From: an uncultured Bacteroidales bacterium
GTDB lineage: Bacteria; Bacteroidota; Bacteroidia; Bacteroidales; Bacteroidaceae
Assembly: GCA_902760315.1 (NCBI GenBank)
Contig: CACWFV010000006.1
Span: 1-64,000, forward strand
DNA: 64,000 nucleotides
Direction: 5' to 3'
The translations under genes were made by a program, and so were the position numbers. Below, piece by piece: positions 33,050-42,801 of the stretch (its first letter is position 1; every line of letters starts with the position of its first letter). The notes below the pieces were generated by a model that saw only the letters and a program-made list of their open reading frames with translations, was not told the origin of the DNA and ran no database searches.

Positions 33050-36000
33050 ATGAAGATAGAAGAATTACTCCATAACTATGGCCTCCTGCCACAGGTAGGC
33101 GCCTTGGGTAACACGTTAGGGAAAAAGTCTGTGAAGACGGTTTTCCTCGATGGTCTCCTCTGCTCGTCAGCGCCTATGCTGTTTGCAAGTTTGGTGCAGA
33201 AAGCGAAACTCGCTGTCACGCTTTTCGTGTTGCAGGACGCTGACGAGGCCGGCTATTTCTATCACGACCTGACGCAACTCTTGGGCAAGGAGCAAGTGCT
33301 CTTCTTCCCTTCCAGCTACCGGCGAGCCATCAAGTACGGTCAGCGCGACAGTGCCAACGAGATACTGCGTACTGAGGTGCTGGCCAGACTCTCTACACTC
33401 CTGCCAACGCCCCATACTCAGGCAGCGAACGCTCCACGCTCCACACTTATCGTCACTCACCCGGAGGCCGTAGCCGAGCTGGTGGTGTCGAAGCGACAGT
33501 TGGACGACCGCTCGCTTTCACTCTCCGTAGGCGACACCATCAATGTCGACCAGACGGCCCGACAGTTGCGGGCGCTTGATTTCCGCGAGGTCGACTACGT
33601 CTACGAGCCCGGCCAGTTTGCCCTGCGTGGCAGTATTCTCGACGTCTACAGTTACAGCGGCGAACTACCTTTCCGTATTGACCTCTTTGGCGACGACATC
33701 GACTCCATACGTACCTTCAAGGTAGAGACCCAGCTGTCGAAAGACCGTCTGCAGCAGGTCACCATCGTGCCCGAACTGGCTCGTGTGGAAGAAAAGATGC
33801 CCTTCCTCTCGTTCCTGCCCAAGGATACATTGCTGGTGGTTAAGGATTTCCTCTATGTACGCGACGCTATAGACCGCATCTATCAGGAAGGCTTCTCCGA
33901 ACAAGCCCTGACTGAGCGCATGGAGGGAGCCACCGAGCAAGAACAGCACGACATCATGCAGCAGATGCGCAAGGACATGCAGCTCGTCAGCGGTGCGCAG
34001 TTTTCGCGCGACGCTGTGGAGTTCCGACGCGTAGAGATGGGTCACCGCCCCTCAGGTCTGCCCGACGCTACCATTGAGTTCCACGTCTCGCCACAGCCTC
34101 AGTTTCACAAGAATTTCGACCTCCTGCAACAGTCGCTTGAGCAGTATCTGGCTGACGGCTACCAGCTCTGCATTCTGGCCGACAGCCAGAAACAGCTGGA
34201 GCGCTTGCGCGACATCTTTGACGAGAAAGGGGGCGTGCGTTTCCATGCAGTCGAGAAAACTCTGCACGAGGGTTTCGCCGACCACGACCTCAGGTTGTGT
34301 GTCTTTACCGACCACCAGATTTTCGACCGCTACCATAAATACAGTCTCTCGTCTGACAAGGCACGCTCCGGCAAGGTGGCTCTGACGCTGAAGGAGATCC
34401 AGCAGTTCGAGGTGGGCGACTACGTGGTCCACGTAGACCATGGCATCGGCAAGTTTGGTGGACTGGTCAGAATGCCTATTAATAACGGACAGCCGTCGGC
34501 CGGTGGTGAACAGTACCAGGAGATGATTAAGATTCTCTACGAGGGTGGGGGAGCCATCTACGTCTCTATACATTCTTTATATAAGGTGTCTAAGTATAAA
34601 GCCCAAGACAACGGTCAACCGCCCCGACTGTCGCATCTGGGCACAGGTCAGTGGGAGCGCATGAAAGAGCGCACCAAGACGAAACTCAAGGACATAGCCC
34701 GCGACCTTATACGCCTCTATGCTGCCCGTCGGCGCGAGCTAGGCTTCGCTTTCTCTGCCGACTCTTATATGCAGCACGAGCTGGAGGCGTCGTTCCTCTA
34801 CGAAGACACCCCCGACCAGCTGAAGGCCACCAACGACGTCAAGGCCGACATGGAGAAAGCCCAGCCCATGGACCGACTGGTCTGTGGCGACGTGGGCTTT
34901 GGCAAGACCGAGGTGGCCGTGCGCGCCGCCTTCAAAGCTGCCGTAGACGGCAAACAGGTGGCTGTGCTGGTACCCACCACGGTGTTGGCCTATCAGCACT
35001 ACCAGACGTTTACCTCCAGACTGAAGGATATGCCCGTCCGTGTGGACTACCTCTCGCGGGCTCGCACCACCAAGCAGACTACGGCGTTGCTGAAAGACCT
35101 GGAGGCCGGCAAGGTGGATATTATAATAGGTACGCACAAACTCATCGGCAAGTCGGTCAAGTTTCACGACCTGGGACTGCTCATCATTGACGAGGAACAG
35201 AAGTTTGGCGTATCTACCAAGGAAAAGCTACGCCAACTGAAGACCAATGTCGACACGCTGACCTTGACAGCTACGCCCATACCGCGCACCCTGCAATTCT
35301 CGCTGCTGGGCGCCCGCGATCTGAGCATTATCCAGACGCCGCCTCCCAACCGCTATCCCATACAGACCGAGATTCACACGCTGAACGCCGAGATTGTGGC
35401 CGACGCCATCAACTTCGAAATGTCGCGCAATGGTCAAGTGTACTTTGTCAATCCGCGCATCAACGACCTGACGCGTATCCGCGAGATGATTCAGAAGTAC
35501 GTGCCCGACGCCCGCATAGCCATCGGCCACGGACAGATGAAACCGGAAGAGCTGGAGAAAATCATCTTCGACTTCCAGAACTACGACTATGACGTGCTGC
35601 TGTCAACAACCATTGTCGAGAACGGCATCGATATACCTAATGCCAACACCATCATCATCAATGGTGCCCACCACTTCGGACTCAGCGATCTGCACCAGAT
35701 GCGCGGTCGCGTGGGACGTGGCAACCGTAAGGCTTTTTGCTATCTGTTGGCACCGCCGCTGGCAGACTTGCCACAGGAGAGCCGCCGCCGACTGGAGGCC
35801 CTGGAGACGTTTAGCGACCTAGGCAGCGGCATCCACATTGCCATGCAGGATCTGGACATCCGTGGCGCCGGCAACTTGCTGGGCGCTGAGCAGTCGGGTT
35901 TCATTGCCGACCTGGGTTATGAGACCTACGTCAAAATCTTGCAGCAGGCTGTAGTGGAAATCAGAAACGAAGAACCCGAACTCTCGCAAAAGGAATCAGG

Positions 36001-36541
36001 CGCTGGTGCTGCTGCCTCAAAGAGCAGACAGCAGAGCAGTACGGCAGCCCTCGCGCTGGCCGACGCCGGCGGTGGCCTCTACGTAGCCGACTGTTCGCTG
36101 GAGTCAGATCTGGAGTTATATTTCCCTGACCAGTATGTCCCCTCAGACTCTGAACGCATGCTGCTCTACCGCGAGCTCGACGGACTCCATACCGACACAC
36201 AGGTGGCTGCCTACCGCTCGCGGCTGATAGACCGTTTCGGCCCCGTGCCCCACTGTGGCGAGGAACTCATGCGCGTGGTGCCGCTGCGCCAGTTGGGACA
36301 GTCGCTGGGCTGCGAGAAGATAGTGCTCAAACAGGGACGCATGACGCTCTTCTTCGTCACGCAGGCCGACAGCCCGTTCTACCAGAGCGAGGCCTTCGGC
36401 TGGCTGCTCGATTTCGTGGCCCGCAACCCGCGGCGTTGCAACTTCCGCGAGGCTCACGGCAAACGCTCCATGGTCATCAGCGACGTGCCTACCATCGAGG
36501 AGGCAGTCCAACTCTTGGCTTCCATTGGCAACGATAACTGA
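33050..36541 (+). CDS. mfd: transcription-repair coupling factor
   Basis: The 1163-residue ATP-dependent translocase removes stalled RNA polymerase and recruits UvrA. The UvrB-homology region lies in the first 400 residues (FREVDYVYEPGQFALRGSILDVYSYSGELPFRIDLFGDDIDSIRTF). An RNA-polymerase-interacting domain follows (GDYVVHVDHGIGKFGGL). The motor has Walker A CGDVGFGKTEVAVRAAF, VPTTVLAYQHYQTF, DEEQ box LLIIDEEQKFGV and TATPIPRTLQFSLLGARDLS. It also has the QMRGRVGRGNRKAFCYLL block and a C-terminal TRCF domain. Length is standard. Its promoter lies inside the right 86-bp repeat. Confidence 0.96.
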   Translation: MKIEELLHNYGLLPQVGALGNTLGKKSVKTVFLDGLLCSSAPMLFASLVQKAKLAVTLFVLQDADEAGYFYHDLTQLLGKEQVLFFPSSYRRAIKYGQRDSANEILRTEVLARLSTLLPTPHTQAANAPRSTLIVTHPEAVAELVVSKRQLDDRSLSLSVGDTINVDQTARQLRALDFREVDYVYEPGQFALRGSILDVYSYSGELPFRIDLFGDDIDSIRTFKVETQLSKDRLQQVTIVPELARVEEKMPFLSFLPKDTLLVVKDFLYVRDAIDRIYQEGFSEQALTERMEGATEQEQHDIMQQMRKDMQLVSGAQFSRDAVEFRRVEMGHRPSGLPDATIEFHVSPQPQFHKNFDLLQQSLEQYLADGYQLCILADSQKQLERLRDIFDEKGGVRFHAVEKTLHEGFADHDLRLCVFTDHQIFDRYHKYSLSSDKARSGKVALTLKEIQQFEVGDYVVHVDHGIGKFGGLVRMPINNGQPSAGGEQYQEMIKILYEGGGAIYVSIHSLYKVSKYKAQDNGQPPRLSHLGTGQWERMKERTKTKLKDIARDLIRLYAARRRELGFAFSADSYMQHELEASFLYEDTPDQLKATNDVKADMEKAQPMDRLVCGDVGFGKTEVAVRAAFKAAVDGKQVAVLVPTTVLAYQHYQTFTSRLKDMPVRVDYLSRARTTKQTTALLKDLEAGKVDIIIGTHKLIGKSVKFHDLGLLIIDEEQKFGVSTKEKLRQLKTNVDTLTLTATPIPRTLQFSLLGARDLSIIQTPPPNRYPIQTEIHTLNAEIVADAINFEMSRNGQVYFVNPRINDLTRIREMIQKYVPDARIAIGHGQMKPEELEKIIFDFQNYDYDVLLSTTIVENGIDIPNANTIIINGAHHFGLSDLHQMRGRVGRGNRKAFCYLLAPPLADLPQESRRRLEALETFSDLGSGIHIAMQDLDIRGAGNLLGAEQSGFIADLGYETYVKILQQAVVEIRNEEPELSQKESGAGAAASKSRQQSSTAALALADAGGGLYVADCSLESDLELYFPDQYVPSDSERMLLYRELDGLHTDTQVAAYRSRLIDRFGPVPHCGEELMRVVPLRQLGQSLGCEKIVLKQGRMTLFFVTQADSPFYQSEAFGWLLDFVARNPRRCNFREAHGKRSMVISDVPTIEEAVQLLASIGNDN

Positions 36542-36599
36542 TGGAAATCATCCATTAACAATAATAACTAACTGTAACTTTATCAACAACAAAAACACA

Positions 36600-38483
36600 A
36601 TGAAGAAAACCATTCTCCTGGCATGCCTGACCACCGTCAGCATGCTGCAGACAGTCAGCGCCGCCGAGCGCTTGTCTAGTCCGAAGGGCAACATTGCGGT
36701 TGTCGTCGATGTACATGACGGCAAGCCTACTTATGAGGTCTCCCTGAACGGGGTGTCATTTCTGAAGCCCTCGCCGCTGGGGCTGCTGACCAATCTGGGT
36801 GACCTCTCCACCGGACTCACATTGAAGAGCTGCGAAACCACCACCGTGCACGACGAATACTCGCTGCAGACCATCAAGCAGAGCCACGTCAGCTACGACG
36901 CTACGCGTGCCGTCTGCCACTTCGAAAAGGACGGACGCCAACAACTCGACGTCGAGTTCCACATTACCGAGCGCGACGTGGCCTTCCGCTACAAACTCTA
37001 TCCGCGCCGGCAGCGGGGCGGCGAGACGCTGGTGGCTGTTGTCACCGGCGAGGCCAGCGGCTTTGTGCTGCCCGACGCCACCACCACCTTCCTCTGTCCG
37101 CAGTCGGGACCCATGGGGGGCTTCGCACGTACGTCACCTTCCTATGAGACGGGTTACGACCTTGACCAACCTATGGGTAAGAATGGCTGGGGCGAGGGGT
37201 ACACCTTCCCCTGTCTGTTCAAGACGCCCGCAGGCTGGTTGCTGCTCAGCGAGGCCGGCACGGATGGTGGCTATGTAGGCTGCCGTTTGCTCAACGACGT
37301 GGCCAACCGCTATCATGTAGGCTTTCCCCAGCAGGGCGAAATGAACGGCTGGGGCTCTACGTCGGCAGCCGTCTCTCTGCCCTGCCTGACGCCTTGGCGC
37401 ACCATCACGCTGGGCAACTCGCTGGCTCCCATCGTCGAGACCACCGTCACCAACGACGTAGTGCGCCCTAAGTACGAGGCTTCCAAGCAGTATACCTACG
37501 GCAAGGGCTCCTGGTCGTGGATCATCGGCATGGACTCCAGCTGCAATTTCGACGAACAGAAACGCTACATCGACTTTTCGGCTGCCATGGGCTACCGCTC
37601 GGTGCTTGTCGACGCCCTTTGGGACGTGCAGATTGGCTACGAGAAAATGGCAGAACTGGCGCGCTACGGCCGTGAGCGTGGTGTAGGACTCTTCCTCTGG
37701 TACAACAGCAACGGCTCGTGGAATGACGCGCCACAGTCGCCTAAGGGCAAAATGGACAAATCGACAGCTCGTCGACGCGAGATGGCCTGGATGCAGCAAA
37801 ACGGCATACTGGGCATCAAGGTCGACTTCTTCGGTGGCGACAAGCAGCCTATGATGCAACTTTATGAGGATATCCTGACCGATGCCAATGACTTCGGGCT
37901 GCAGGTCATTTTCCATGGCTGCACGCTACCGCGTGGCTGGGAGCGCATGTATCCCAACTATGTGGCGTCAGAGGCGGTGCTGGCTTCTGAGAATCTGCAC
38001 TTCGGCCAGGGAGCCTGCGATGCCGAGGCTCGCAACGCCTGCATCCATCCCTTCATCCGCAACACCGTGGGCTCCATGGACTTTGGCGGCTCCACGCTTA
38101 ACAAGCACTACAATGCCGACAACCAGCACGGCACCGTGCGCAAGACCAGTGACGTCTTCGCACTGGCCACGGCGGTGCTGTTCCAGTCCAGCGTGCAACA
38201 CTTTGCCCTGGCGCCCAACAATCTGGACGATGCACCTCAGTGGGCCGTCAGCTTCATGAAGCAGGTGCCCACCGTCTGGGACGAGACGCGCTTCCTAGAC
38301 GGCTATCCCGGCAGCTACTGCATCATGGCTCGTCGTGCAGGCACAAAGTGGTACGTGGCCGGCATCACCAGCGACGGTACGCCACTGCAGAAGAAGATTG
38401 ACTTGAAGGCACTCCTTGGCAAGAAGGCCAAACCGCTCACCCACGTGGCTGACGATGCCATCGTCATGGTGTTTGAACAGTAA
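36600..38483 (+). CDS. glycoside hydrolase family 97 enzyme, retaining (alpha-galactosidase-like) subgroup
   Basis: The product has 627 residues with signal peptide MKKTILLACLTTVSMLQTVSA. An N-terminal beta-sandwich (to about residue 260) is followed by a (beta/alpha)8 barrel with SWSWIIGMDSSCNFDEQKRYIDFSAAMGYRSVLVDALWD and a C-terminal strand domain. In the barrel, GIKVDFFGGD places an Asp at about residue 409 where retaining GH97 enzymes have their nucleophile. A Glu at about 464 (LASENL) is the candidate acid/base. Inverting SusB-type enzymes use glutamates instead. The enzyme is probably periplasmic. ATG 36600 gives the signal peptide. It is preceded closely by mfd and followed by a strong terminator. 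Confidence 0.9.
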   Translation: MKKTILLACLTTVSMLQTVSAAERLSSPKGNIAVVVDVHDGKPTYEVSLNGVSFLKPSPLGLLTNLGDLSTGLTLKSCETTTVHDEYSLQTIKQSHVSYDATRAVCHFEKDGRQQLDVEFHITERDVAFRYKLYPRRQRGGETLVAVVTGEASGFVLPDATTTFLCPQSGPMGGFARTSPSYETGYDLDQPMGKNGWGEGYTFPCLFKTPAGWLLLSEAGTDGGYVGCRLLNDVANRYHVGFPQQGEMNGWGSTSAAVSLPCLTPWRTITLGNSLAPIVETTVTNDVVRPKYEASKQYTYGKGSWSWIIGMDSSCNFDEQKRYIDFSAAMGYRSVLVDALWDVQIGYEKMAELARYGRERGVGLFLWYNSNGSWNDAPQSPKGKMDKSTARRREMAWMQQNGILGIKVDFFGGDKQPMMQLYEDILTDANDFGLQVIFHGCTLPRGWERMYPNYVASEAVLASENLHFGQGACDAEARNACIHPFIRNTVGSMDFGGSTLNKHYNADNQHGTVRKTSDVFALATAVLFQSSVQHFALAPNNLDDAPQWAVSFMKQVPTVWDETRFLDGYPGSYCIMARRAGTKWYVAGITSDGTPLQKKIDLKALLGKKAKPLTHVADDAIVMVFEQ

Positions 38484-38512
38484 CATCGTCGGACATCGTA
38501 ATACTCAGTAAT

Positions 38513-38557
38513 CTGCCAGTTTGTCGGTGTTTTGTGACAAACTGGCAGCTTTTTTTC
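38513..38557 (+). terminator. strong intrinsic terminator after the GH97 gene
   Basis: A perfect 13-bp stem CTGCCAGTTTGTC / GACAAACTGGCAG with a 10-nt loop is followed by CTTTTTTTC. The same palindrome lies immediately upstream of a sigma-54-like promoter, so it could also serve as an activator site. Confidence 0.85.
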
Positions 38558-38559
38558 AT

Positions 38560-38575
38560 TGGCATGTAGCTTGCA
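38560..38575 (+). promoter_or_regulatory. sigma-54-type (-24/-12) promoter of hsp20
   Basis: TGGCATGTAGCTTGCA matches TGGCACG-N4-TTGCA with one change. GG and GC are exactly 12 bp apart. It lies 84 bp before the Hsp20 ATG. No TAnnTTTG box is visible nearby. Confidence 0.6.
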
Positions 38576-38658
38576 TCATATAGGGTGACGACCGAAAGGA
38601 AGTCAAAGAAATTAACAAACATGTATAACAAATAAAATATAATTAGGAGGTAACGATT

Positions 38659-39081
38659 ATGATGCCAATGATGAGAAACAGTTGGATTCCTACAGTTTTT
38701 AACGATCTTTTTGATACAGACTTCATGCCGAAGGCTAATTGCACGGCTCCCGCTATCAATGTGAAAGAATCGGACAAAGCCTATACCGTAGAGCTGGCCG
38801 CTCCAGGCATGAAGAAGGAAGACTTCAACGTACACATCAATGACGAGGGCAACCTGGTCATCAAGTTGGAGCAGAAACAGGAACACAAGGAGGAGGACAA
38901 GAACGTGCGCTATCTGCGCCGTGAGTTCAGCTACTCGAAGTACGAGCAGACGCTTATCCTGCCCGACGACGTCAAGAAGGACGGTATTTCGGCCAAGGTG
39001 GAACACGGTGTACTGACCGTAGAATTGCCCAAGTTGGTAGAGGAGAAAGTCAAGGTATCGCGCCAGATTGATATCGCATAA
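38659..39081 (+). CDS. Hsp20/alpha-crystallin small heat-shock protein
   Basis: This 140-residue holdase chaperone binds unfolding proteins during stress. The alpha-crystallin domain covers roughly residues 35-135 (APAINVKESDKAYTVELAAPGMKKEDFNVHINDEGNLVIKLEQ...YSKYEQTLILPDDVKKDGISAKVEHGVLTVELPK). The C-terminal tail is short and lacks a clear I-x-I motif. A strong ribosome-binding site AGGAGGT lies 9 nt before the ATG, which is unusual in this window. With the sigma-54-like promoter this suggests strong inducible expression. It is flanked by terminators on both sides, so it is monocistronic. Confidence 0.93.
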   Translation: MMPMMRNSWIPTVFNDLFDTDFMPKANCTAPAINVKESDKAYTVELAAPGMKKEDFNVHINDEGNLVIKLEQKQEHKEEDKNVRYLRREFSYSKYEQTLILPDDVKKDGISAKVEHGVLTVELPKLVEEKVKVSRQIDIA

Positions 39082-39144
39082 CCGCGGGTCGCAACTGCGT
39101 CGAAGACAATAGTGGTACCTGTCCTGACTCGGAAGTATAAACGT

Positions 39145-39183
39145 AAGAAATGGGAGCCCTTTTGAGAGCTTCCATTTCTTTTT
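39145..39183. terminator. intrinsic terminator after hsp20
   Basis: AAGAAATGG and CCATTTCTT pair, with further AGC/GCT pairs inside, followed by TTTTT. Convergent metY starts its stop region 127 bp on. The rest of that gap (39184-39309) shows nothing. Confidence 0.75.
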
Positions 39184-39309
39184 GGTTTATTATCCGGACA
39201 GCCACACATCCCCGCCCTCGAATCTTACATTGACTTGTGCTAGACCATTTTCATCCTGATAAATCAGAAAAGCCTCATTCCTTTTCTCTCCATATCTCTT
39301 TCATAAGTA

Positions 39310-40644
39310 TCAATACCATCCTATTTTGTCAAGAGCCTGGCGGATGTCGGCCAGTATGTCGTCGCTATCCTCGATGCCTACGGAGAGACGGATGAGGTCG
39401 GGGGCTACGCCGGCTTCGCGCAGCTGCTCGTCGGAGAGTTGGCGGTGAGTATGGCTGGCGGGGTGGAGCACACACGTGCGGGCATCAGCCACATGGGTGA
39501 CGATGGCTATCAGCTGCAGCGAGTCCATGAAGCGGACGGCCGTCTGGCGGTCACCCTTCAGTCCGAAGGCTATGACGCCGCAGGAGCCGTTGGGCAGATA
39601 CTTCTGTGCCAGTTGATGGTTGGGGTCGGAGGGTAGTCCGCTATAGTGTACCCATGCCACGCGCTCGTCCTGCAGCAGGAACTCGGCCACGCGCTGTGCA
39701 TTCTTGCAATGCTGGGGCACGCGCAGGTGGAGCGTCTCTAATCCGAGGTTCAGCAGGAATGAGTTCTGTGGCGAAGGAATAGACCCTAGATCGCGCATCA
39801 GTTGAGCCACCAGTTTCGTGGTGTAGGCCAACGCTCCAAACTTCTTGGTATAGGTCAGTCCGTGGTACGACTCGTCGGGGGTACACAGTCCGGGGAAGCG
39901 CTCTTCACCTGACGGACAGCCGTCGGGAGCGGGAGCGCCCTTGTGGGTACAGGTGTCCCAGTCGAAGTTGCCGCTATCCACTACGCAGCCACCCACCTGT
40001 GTGGCGTGGCCGTCCATATACTTAGTGGTAGAGTGGGTGACGATGTCGGCTCCCCACTCAAAGGGGCGGCAGTTGATGGGTGTAGGGAACGTGTTGTCGA
40101 CGATGAGGGGTACGCCGTGCTTGTGGGCTATGCGTGCAAACTTCTCGATGTCCAGAATCTGGCAGCCAGGGTTGGAGATGGTTTCGCCAAATAACGCCTT
40201 GGTATTGGGGCGGAAGGCAGCGGAGATTTCCTCCTCGCTGGCCTCCTGAGAGACAAAGGTGCACTCGATGCCCAGCTTCTTCAGCGTGACACCGAAGAGG
40301 TTGTACGTGCCACCGTAGATTTCGTTGCTGGTGACGATGTGGTCGCCGGCTTCGCAGATGTTGAAGACGGCATAGAAGTTGGCAGCCTGGCCTGATGACG
40401 TCAGTACGGCACCTACGCCACCCTCCAGTGCTGCTATCTTGGAGGCCACGGCGTCGTTGGTGGGATTCTGCAGACGGGTGTAGAAGTAGCCCTCCTTCTT
40501 TAGGTCGAAGAGGTCGGCCATTTCCTCCGTGTTGTCATACTTGAAGGTAGTACTTTGGTAGATGGGCAGCACACGCGGTTCCCCGTTTCTGGGTTTCCAG
40601 CCTGCCTGTACACATAGTGTAGCGGGAGAAAGTTTCTTAGTCAT
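39310..40644 (-). CDS. metY: O-acetylhomoserine aminocarboxypropyltransferase (O-acetylhomoserine sulfhydrylase)
   Basis: This 444-residue PLP enzyme of the Cys/Met metabolism family makes homocysteine from O-acetylhomoserine and sulfide. The opening TLCVQAGWKPRNGEPRVLPIYQSTTFKYD, then YFYTRLQNPTNDAVASKIAALEGG, LTSSGQAA and NEIYGGTYNLF, are typical of the group. The PLP-binding lysine lies in DIVTHSTTKYMDGH. The C-terminus (IRLSVGIEDSDDILADIRQAL) is conserved. Length and the extra loop after GH fit O-acetylhomoserine sulfhydrylase rather than cystathionine synthase. It overlaps the ligA stop by 8 bp, so it is probably translated from the ligA transcript. Confidence 0.92.
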   Translation of the reverse strand: MTKKLSPATLCVQAGWKPRNGEPRVLPIYQSTTFKYDNTEEMADLFDLKKEGYFYTRLQNPTNDAVASKIAALEGGVGAVLTSSGQAANFYAVFNICEAGDHIVTSNEIYGGTYNLFGVTLKKLGIECTFVSQEASEEEISAAFRPNTKALFGETISNPGCQILDIEKFARIAHKHGVPLIVDNTFPTPINCRPFEWGADIVTHSTTKYMDGHATQVGGCVVDSGNFDWDTCTHKGAPAPDGCPSGEERFPGLCTPDESYHGLTYTKKFGALAYTTKLVAQLMRDLGSIPSPQNSFLLNLGLETLHLRVPQHCKNAQRVAEFLLQDERVAWVHYSGLPSDPNHQLAQKYLPNGSCGVIAFGLKGDRQTAVRFMDSLQLIAIVTHVADARTCVLHPASHTHRQLSDEQLREAGVAPDLIRLSVGIEDSDDILADIRQALDKIGWY

Positions 40645-42688
40645 TTGCGTATTTTATGATGAATTCTTCTTCAGTAATGATAGGAATGCCCAACTGCTGG
40701 GCCTTCTTGTTCTTGCCGGAGGTAGAGGCGGCGTCGTTGTTGATGAGGAATGACGTAGAGCCGCTGACGGCCGATGCTACCTTGCCGCCCTGCGACTCGA
40801 TGTAGGCTTTCAGTTCGTTGCGGTTCTTATAGTGGTGTACGTCGCCTGTAACGACAAACGTGAGTCCCTGACAGCGCGTGCCCGATGGCGCAATATCAGG
40901 TGTAGAGACCTGCAGCTTCTCCATCAGCCGGCGGTACCGGGCGAGGTTGTGCTCGTCACGGAACCAGCGCACAAACTGAGCCGACTTCTCAGGGCCAATG
41001 CCGTTGATGTGGGCAAAGACATCCTGAGGTTCCGGCTGCTGCGGGGCAAAGAGGTCCAGTTGGGCAGCGGGTGTCGCAGAAGTGGCGGTGCCCTTGTCCG
41101 CTATAGCCATGGCTACCAGTTCGTCCAGCGTGTAGGCGCTGAGCAGGCGGCGGCAGACGTCGAGTCCGCAGAGTGGTATGTTGAGTGCATAGAGCAGTCG
41201 GTGAGCCTCTACCTGTCGGCTCTTGTCGATGGAGCGCATGATGTTGGCAGCCGACTTCTCGCCGAAGCCCTCCATGAGGGCTAACTCTCGGATGTGACTG
41301 CGCAGTTCATAGATGTCAGCATATTCTGAAACCCACCCCAGGTTGATGAATTTGGACAGCGTTTGTTCGGAGATGCCGTCAATGTTCATGCCCTCTTTTG
41401 ACACAAAGCGCGTGAATTTGCGTAACTGTTTAGCCGGACAGTCGGGGTTGGAGCAGTGTAGCGTCTTGGTACCACTGACTTCACTCTCTTTGACTTTGGC
41501 TGGCGCATGACAGACGGGGCAGTGGTCAGGGATAGTGAACTTACCGACGCCCTCCTTGACGGCAATGACCTTGGGAATAATCTTGTTGGCCTTGATGACG
41601 CTGATCCGTGTACCTGGCCCGCCAATTCCTAATCGTTCACACTCGCTGATGTTGCAGAGCGAGGCACGCTTGACGGTGGTACCTTCCAGCTCAACGGGTT
41701 GGAAGATGGCTACAGGCGAGATGGTGCTGGCAGCGCACGACCACTCAATCTCGCTCAATGTGGTTTCGGCCGTCTCGTCTTGCCACTTGAAGGCAAGTCC
41801 GGCGCGGGTGGCGTGGTGGCCGGTGACGGAGCCCGTCTGGGCGTAGACGGTGTCGTCGTAGCAGATGACCAGGCCGTCTACTGGGAAAGGGTTCTGTCGG
41901 GAGACCACCTTCTGGGTGAAGGCGGCTATGCCCTGTTCTACGGCAGTTTCCGAGGGGCGTTCCAGGAACTGGCGCTCCACGGTGGTGAATCCCTGTTGGT
42001 CGAGCCATGCCATGCGCTGGCCCCAACTGTCGATGTCGACATCCGTATATACTAAGGTGAACGGAATCCACTGGATGTGGCGCTGCCTGACCTCGTCGGC
42101 GTCTTTCAGCGTCAGCGAGCCTGACGCCAGGTTGCGCGGATTGGCATAGTCCTCGCCACTCTCCATCAGGAAGCGTTCAAAGTCTTCGTATGAGATGACG
42201 GCCTCGCCACGGATGACGGTATGGCCGGTGTGCGGGATGGTTGGCGGAATGCCATTGATGGCTTTAGCCAAATGGGTGATGTTGGTGCCTATGTGACCGT
42301 TGCCGCGGGTGACCACCTTCGTCAGTCGACCGCCGTCGTAGGTGGCAACAAGCGTCAGTCCGTCCAGTTTCCAGGATATCCAGATGGGCTTGTCCTCGGC
42401 CCACTTCACGAGGTCAGCCACCTGCTTGGTCTTCGCCAGCGAGAGGGCGGCAAACTCGTGTTCCTCCTTTTGGCCGCTGATGCTGTCTTCTGATACTTTC
42501 TGCGTGGGCGAGTCGGGCAGCGTGGTTCTGGTCTCCTGTTCCAACTGGCGCAACTCGTCAAAGCGGGCATCCCACTCGTAGTCGGTCATGCGCTCGGCTT
42601 GTCCGTTGTAGTAGGCTTCAGAGGCGTCGTTCAACTCGCTGACAAGTTGCTGCATGCGTAGTATTCTGTCGTCGGTCATAGTCGTCAT
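40637..42688 (-). CDS. ligA: NAD-dependent DNA ligase
   Basis: The 683-residue enzyme seals nicks using NAD+. The N-terminal Ia region (LVSELNDASEAYYNG...YEWDARFDELRQLE) binds NMN. The adenylated lysine is in the KLDG motif (WISWKLDGLTLVATY). A four-cysteine zinc finger (CPVCHAPAKVKESEVSGTKTLHCSNPDCPAKQL), helix-hairpin-helix repeats (GFGEKSAANIM, GIGPEKSAQF) and a C-terminal BRCT domain (GLTFVVTGDVHHYKNRNELKAYIESQGGKVASAVS) follow in order. The length is normal for LigA. Confidence 0.96.
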   Translation of the reverse strand: MTTMTDDRILRMQQLVSELNDASEAYYNGQAERMTDYEWDARFDELRQLEQETRTTLPDSPTQKVSEDSISGQKEEHEFAALSLAKTKQVADLVKWAEDKPIWISWKLDGLTLVATYDGGRLTKVVTRGNGHIGTNITHLAKAINGIPPTIPHTGHTVIRGEAVISYEDFERFLMESGEDYANPRNLASGSLTLKDADEVRQRHIQWIPFTLVYTDVDIDSWGQRMAWLDQQGFTTVERQFLERPSETAVEQGIAAFTQKVVSRQNPFPVDGLVICYDDTVYAQTGSVTGHHATRAGLAFKWQDETAETTLSEIEWSCAASTISPVAIFQPVELEGTTVKRASLCNISECERLGIGGPGTRISVIKANKIIPKVIAVKEGVGKFTIPDHCPVCHAPAKVKESEVSGTKTLHCSNPDCPAKQLRKFTRFVSKEGMNIDGISEQTLSKFINLGWVSEYADIYELRSHIRELALMEGFGEKSAANIMRSIDKSRQVEAHRLLYALNIPLCGLDVCRRLLSAYTLDELVAMAIADKGTATSATPAAQLDLFAPQQPEPQDVFAHINGIGPEKSAQFVRWFRDEHNLARYRRLMEKLQVSTPDIAPSGTRCQGLTFVVTGDVHHYKNRNELKAYIESQGGKVASAVSGSTSFLINNDAASTSGKNKKAQQLGIPIITEEEFIIKYAND

Positions 42689-42729
42689 TCAACAAATTTC
42701 CTGCAAAATTACAAAGAAAAACTCAATTA

Positions 42730-42763
42730 TTTGTCGTTATTTCTCAATTATTTCGTAACTTTG
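42730..42763 (+). promoter_or_regulatory. promoter of the nucleotidyltransferase-like gene
   Basis: TTTG (42730-42733), a 22-nt spacer and TAACTTTG (42756-42763) precede the ATG at 42802 by about 38 bp. Confidence 0.6.
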
Positions 42764-42801
42764 TGACAGAATAGTAAAAACCATCATCAGATATACTCGT
42801 C

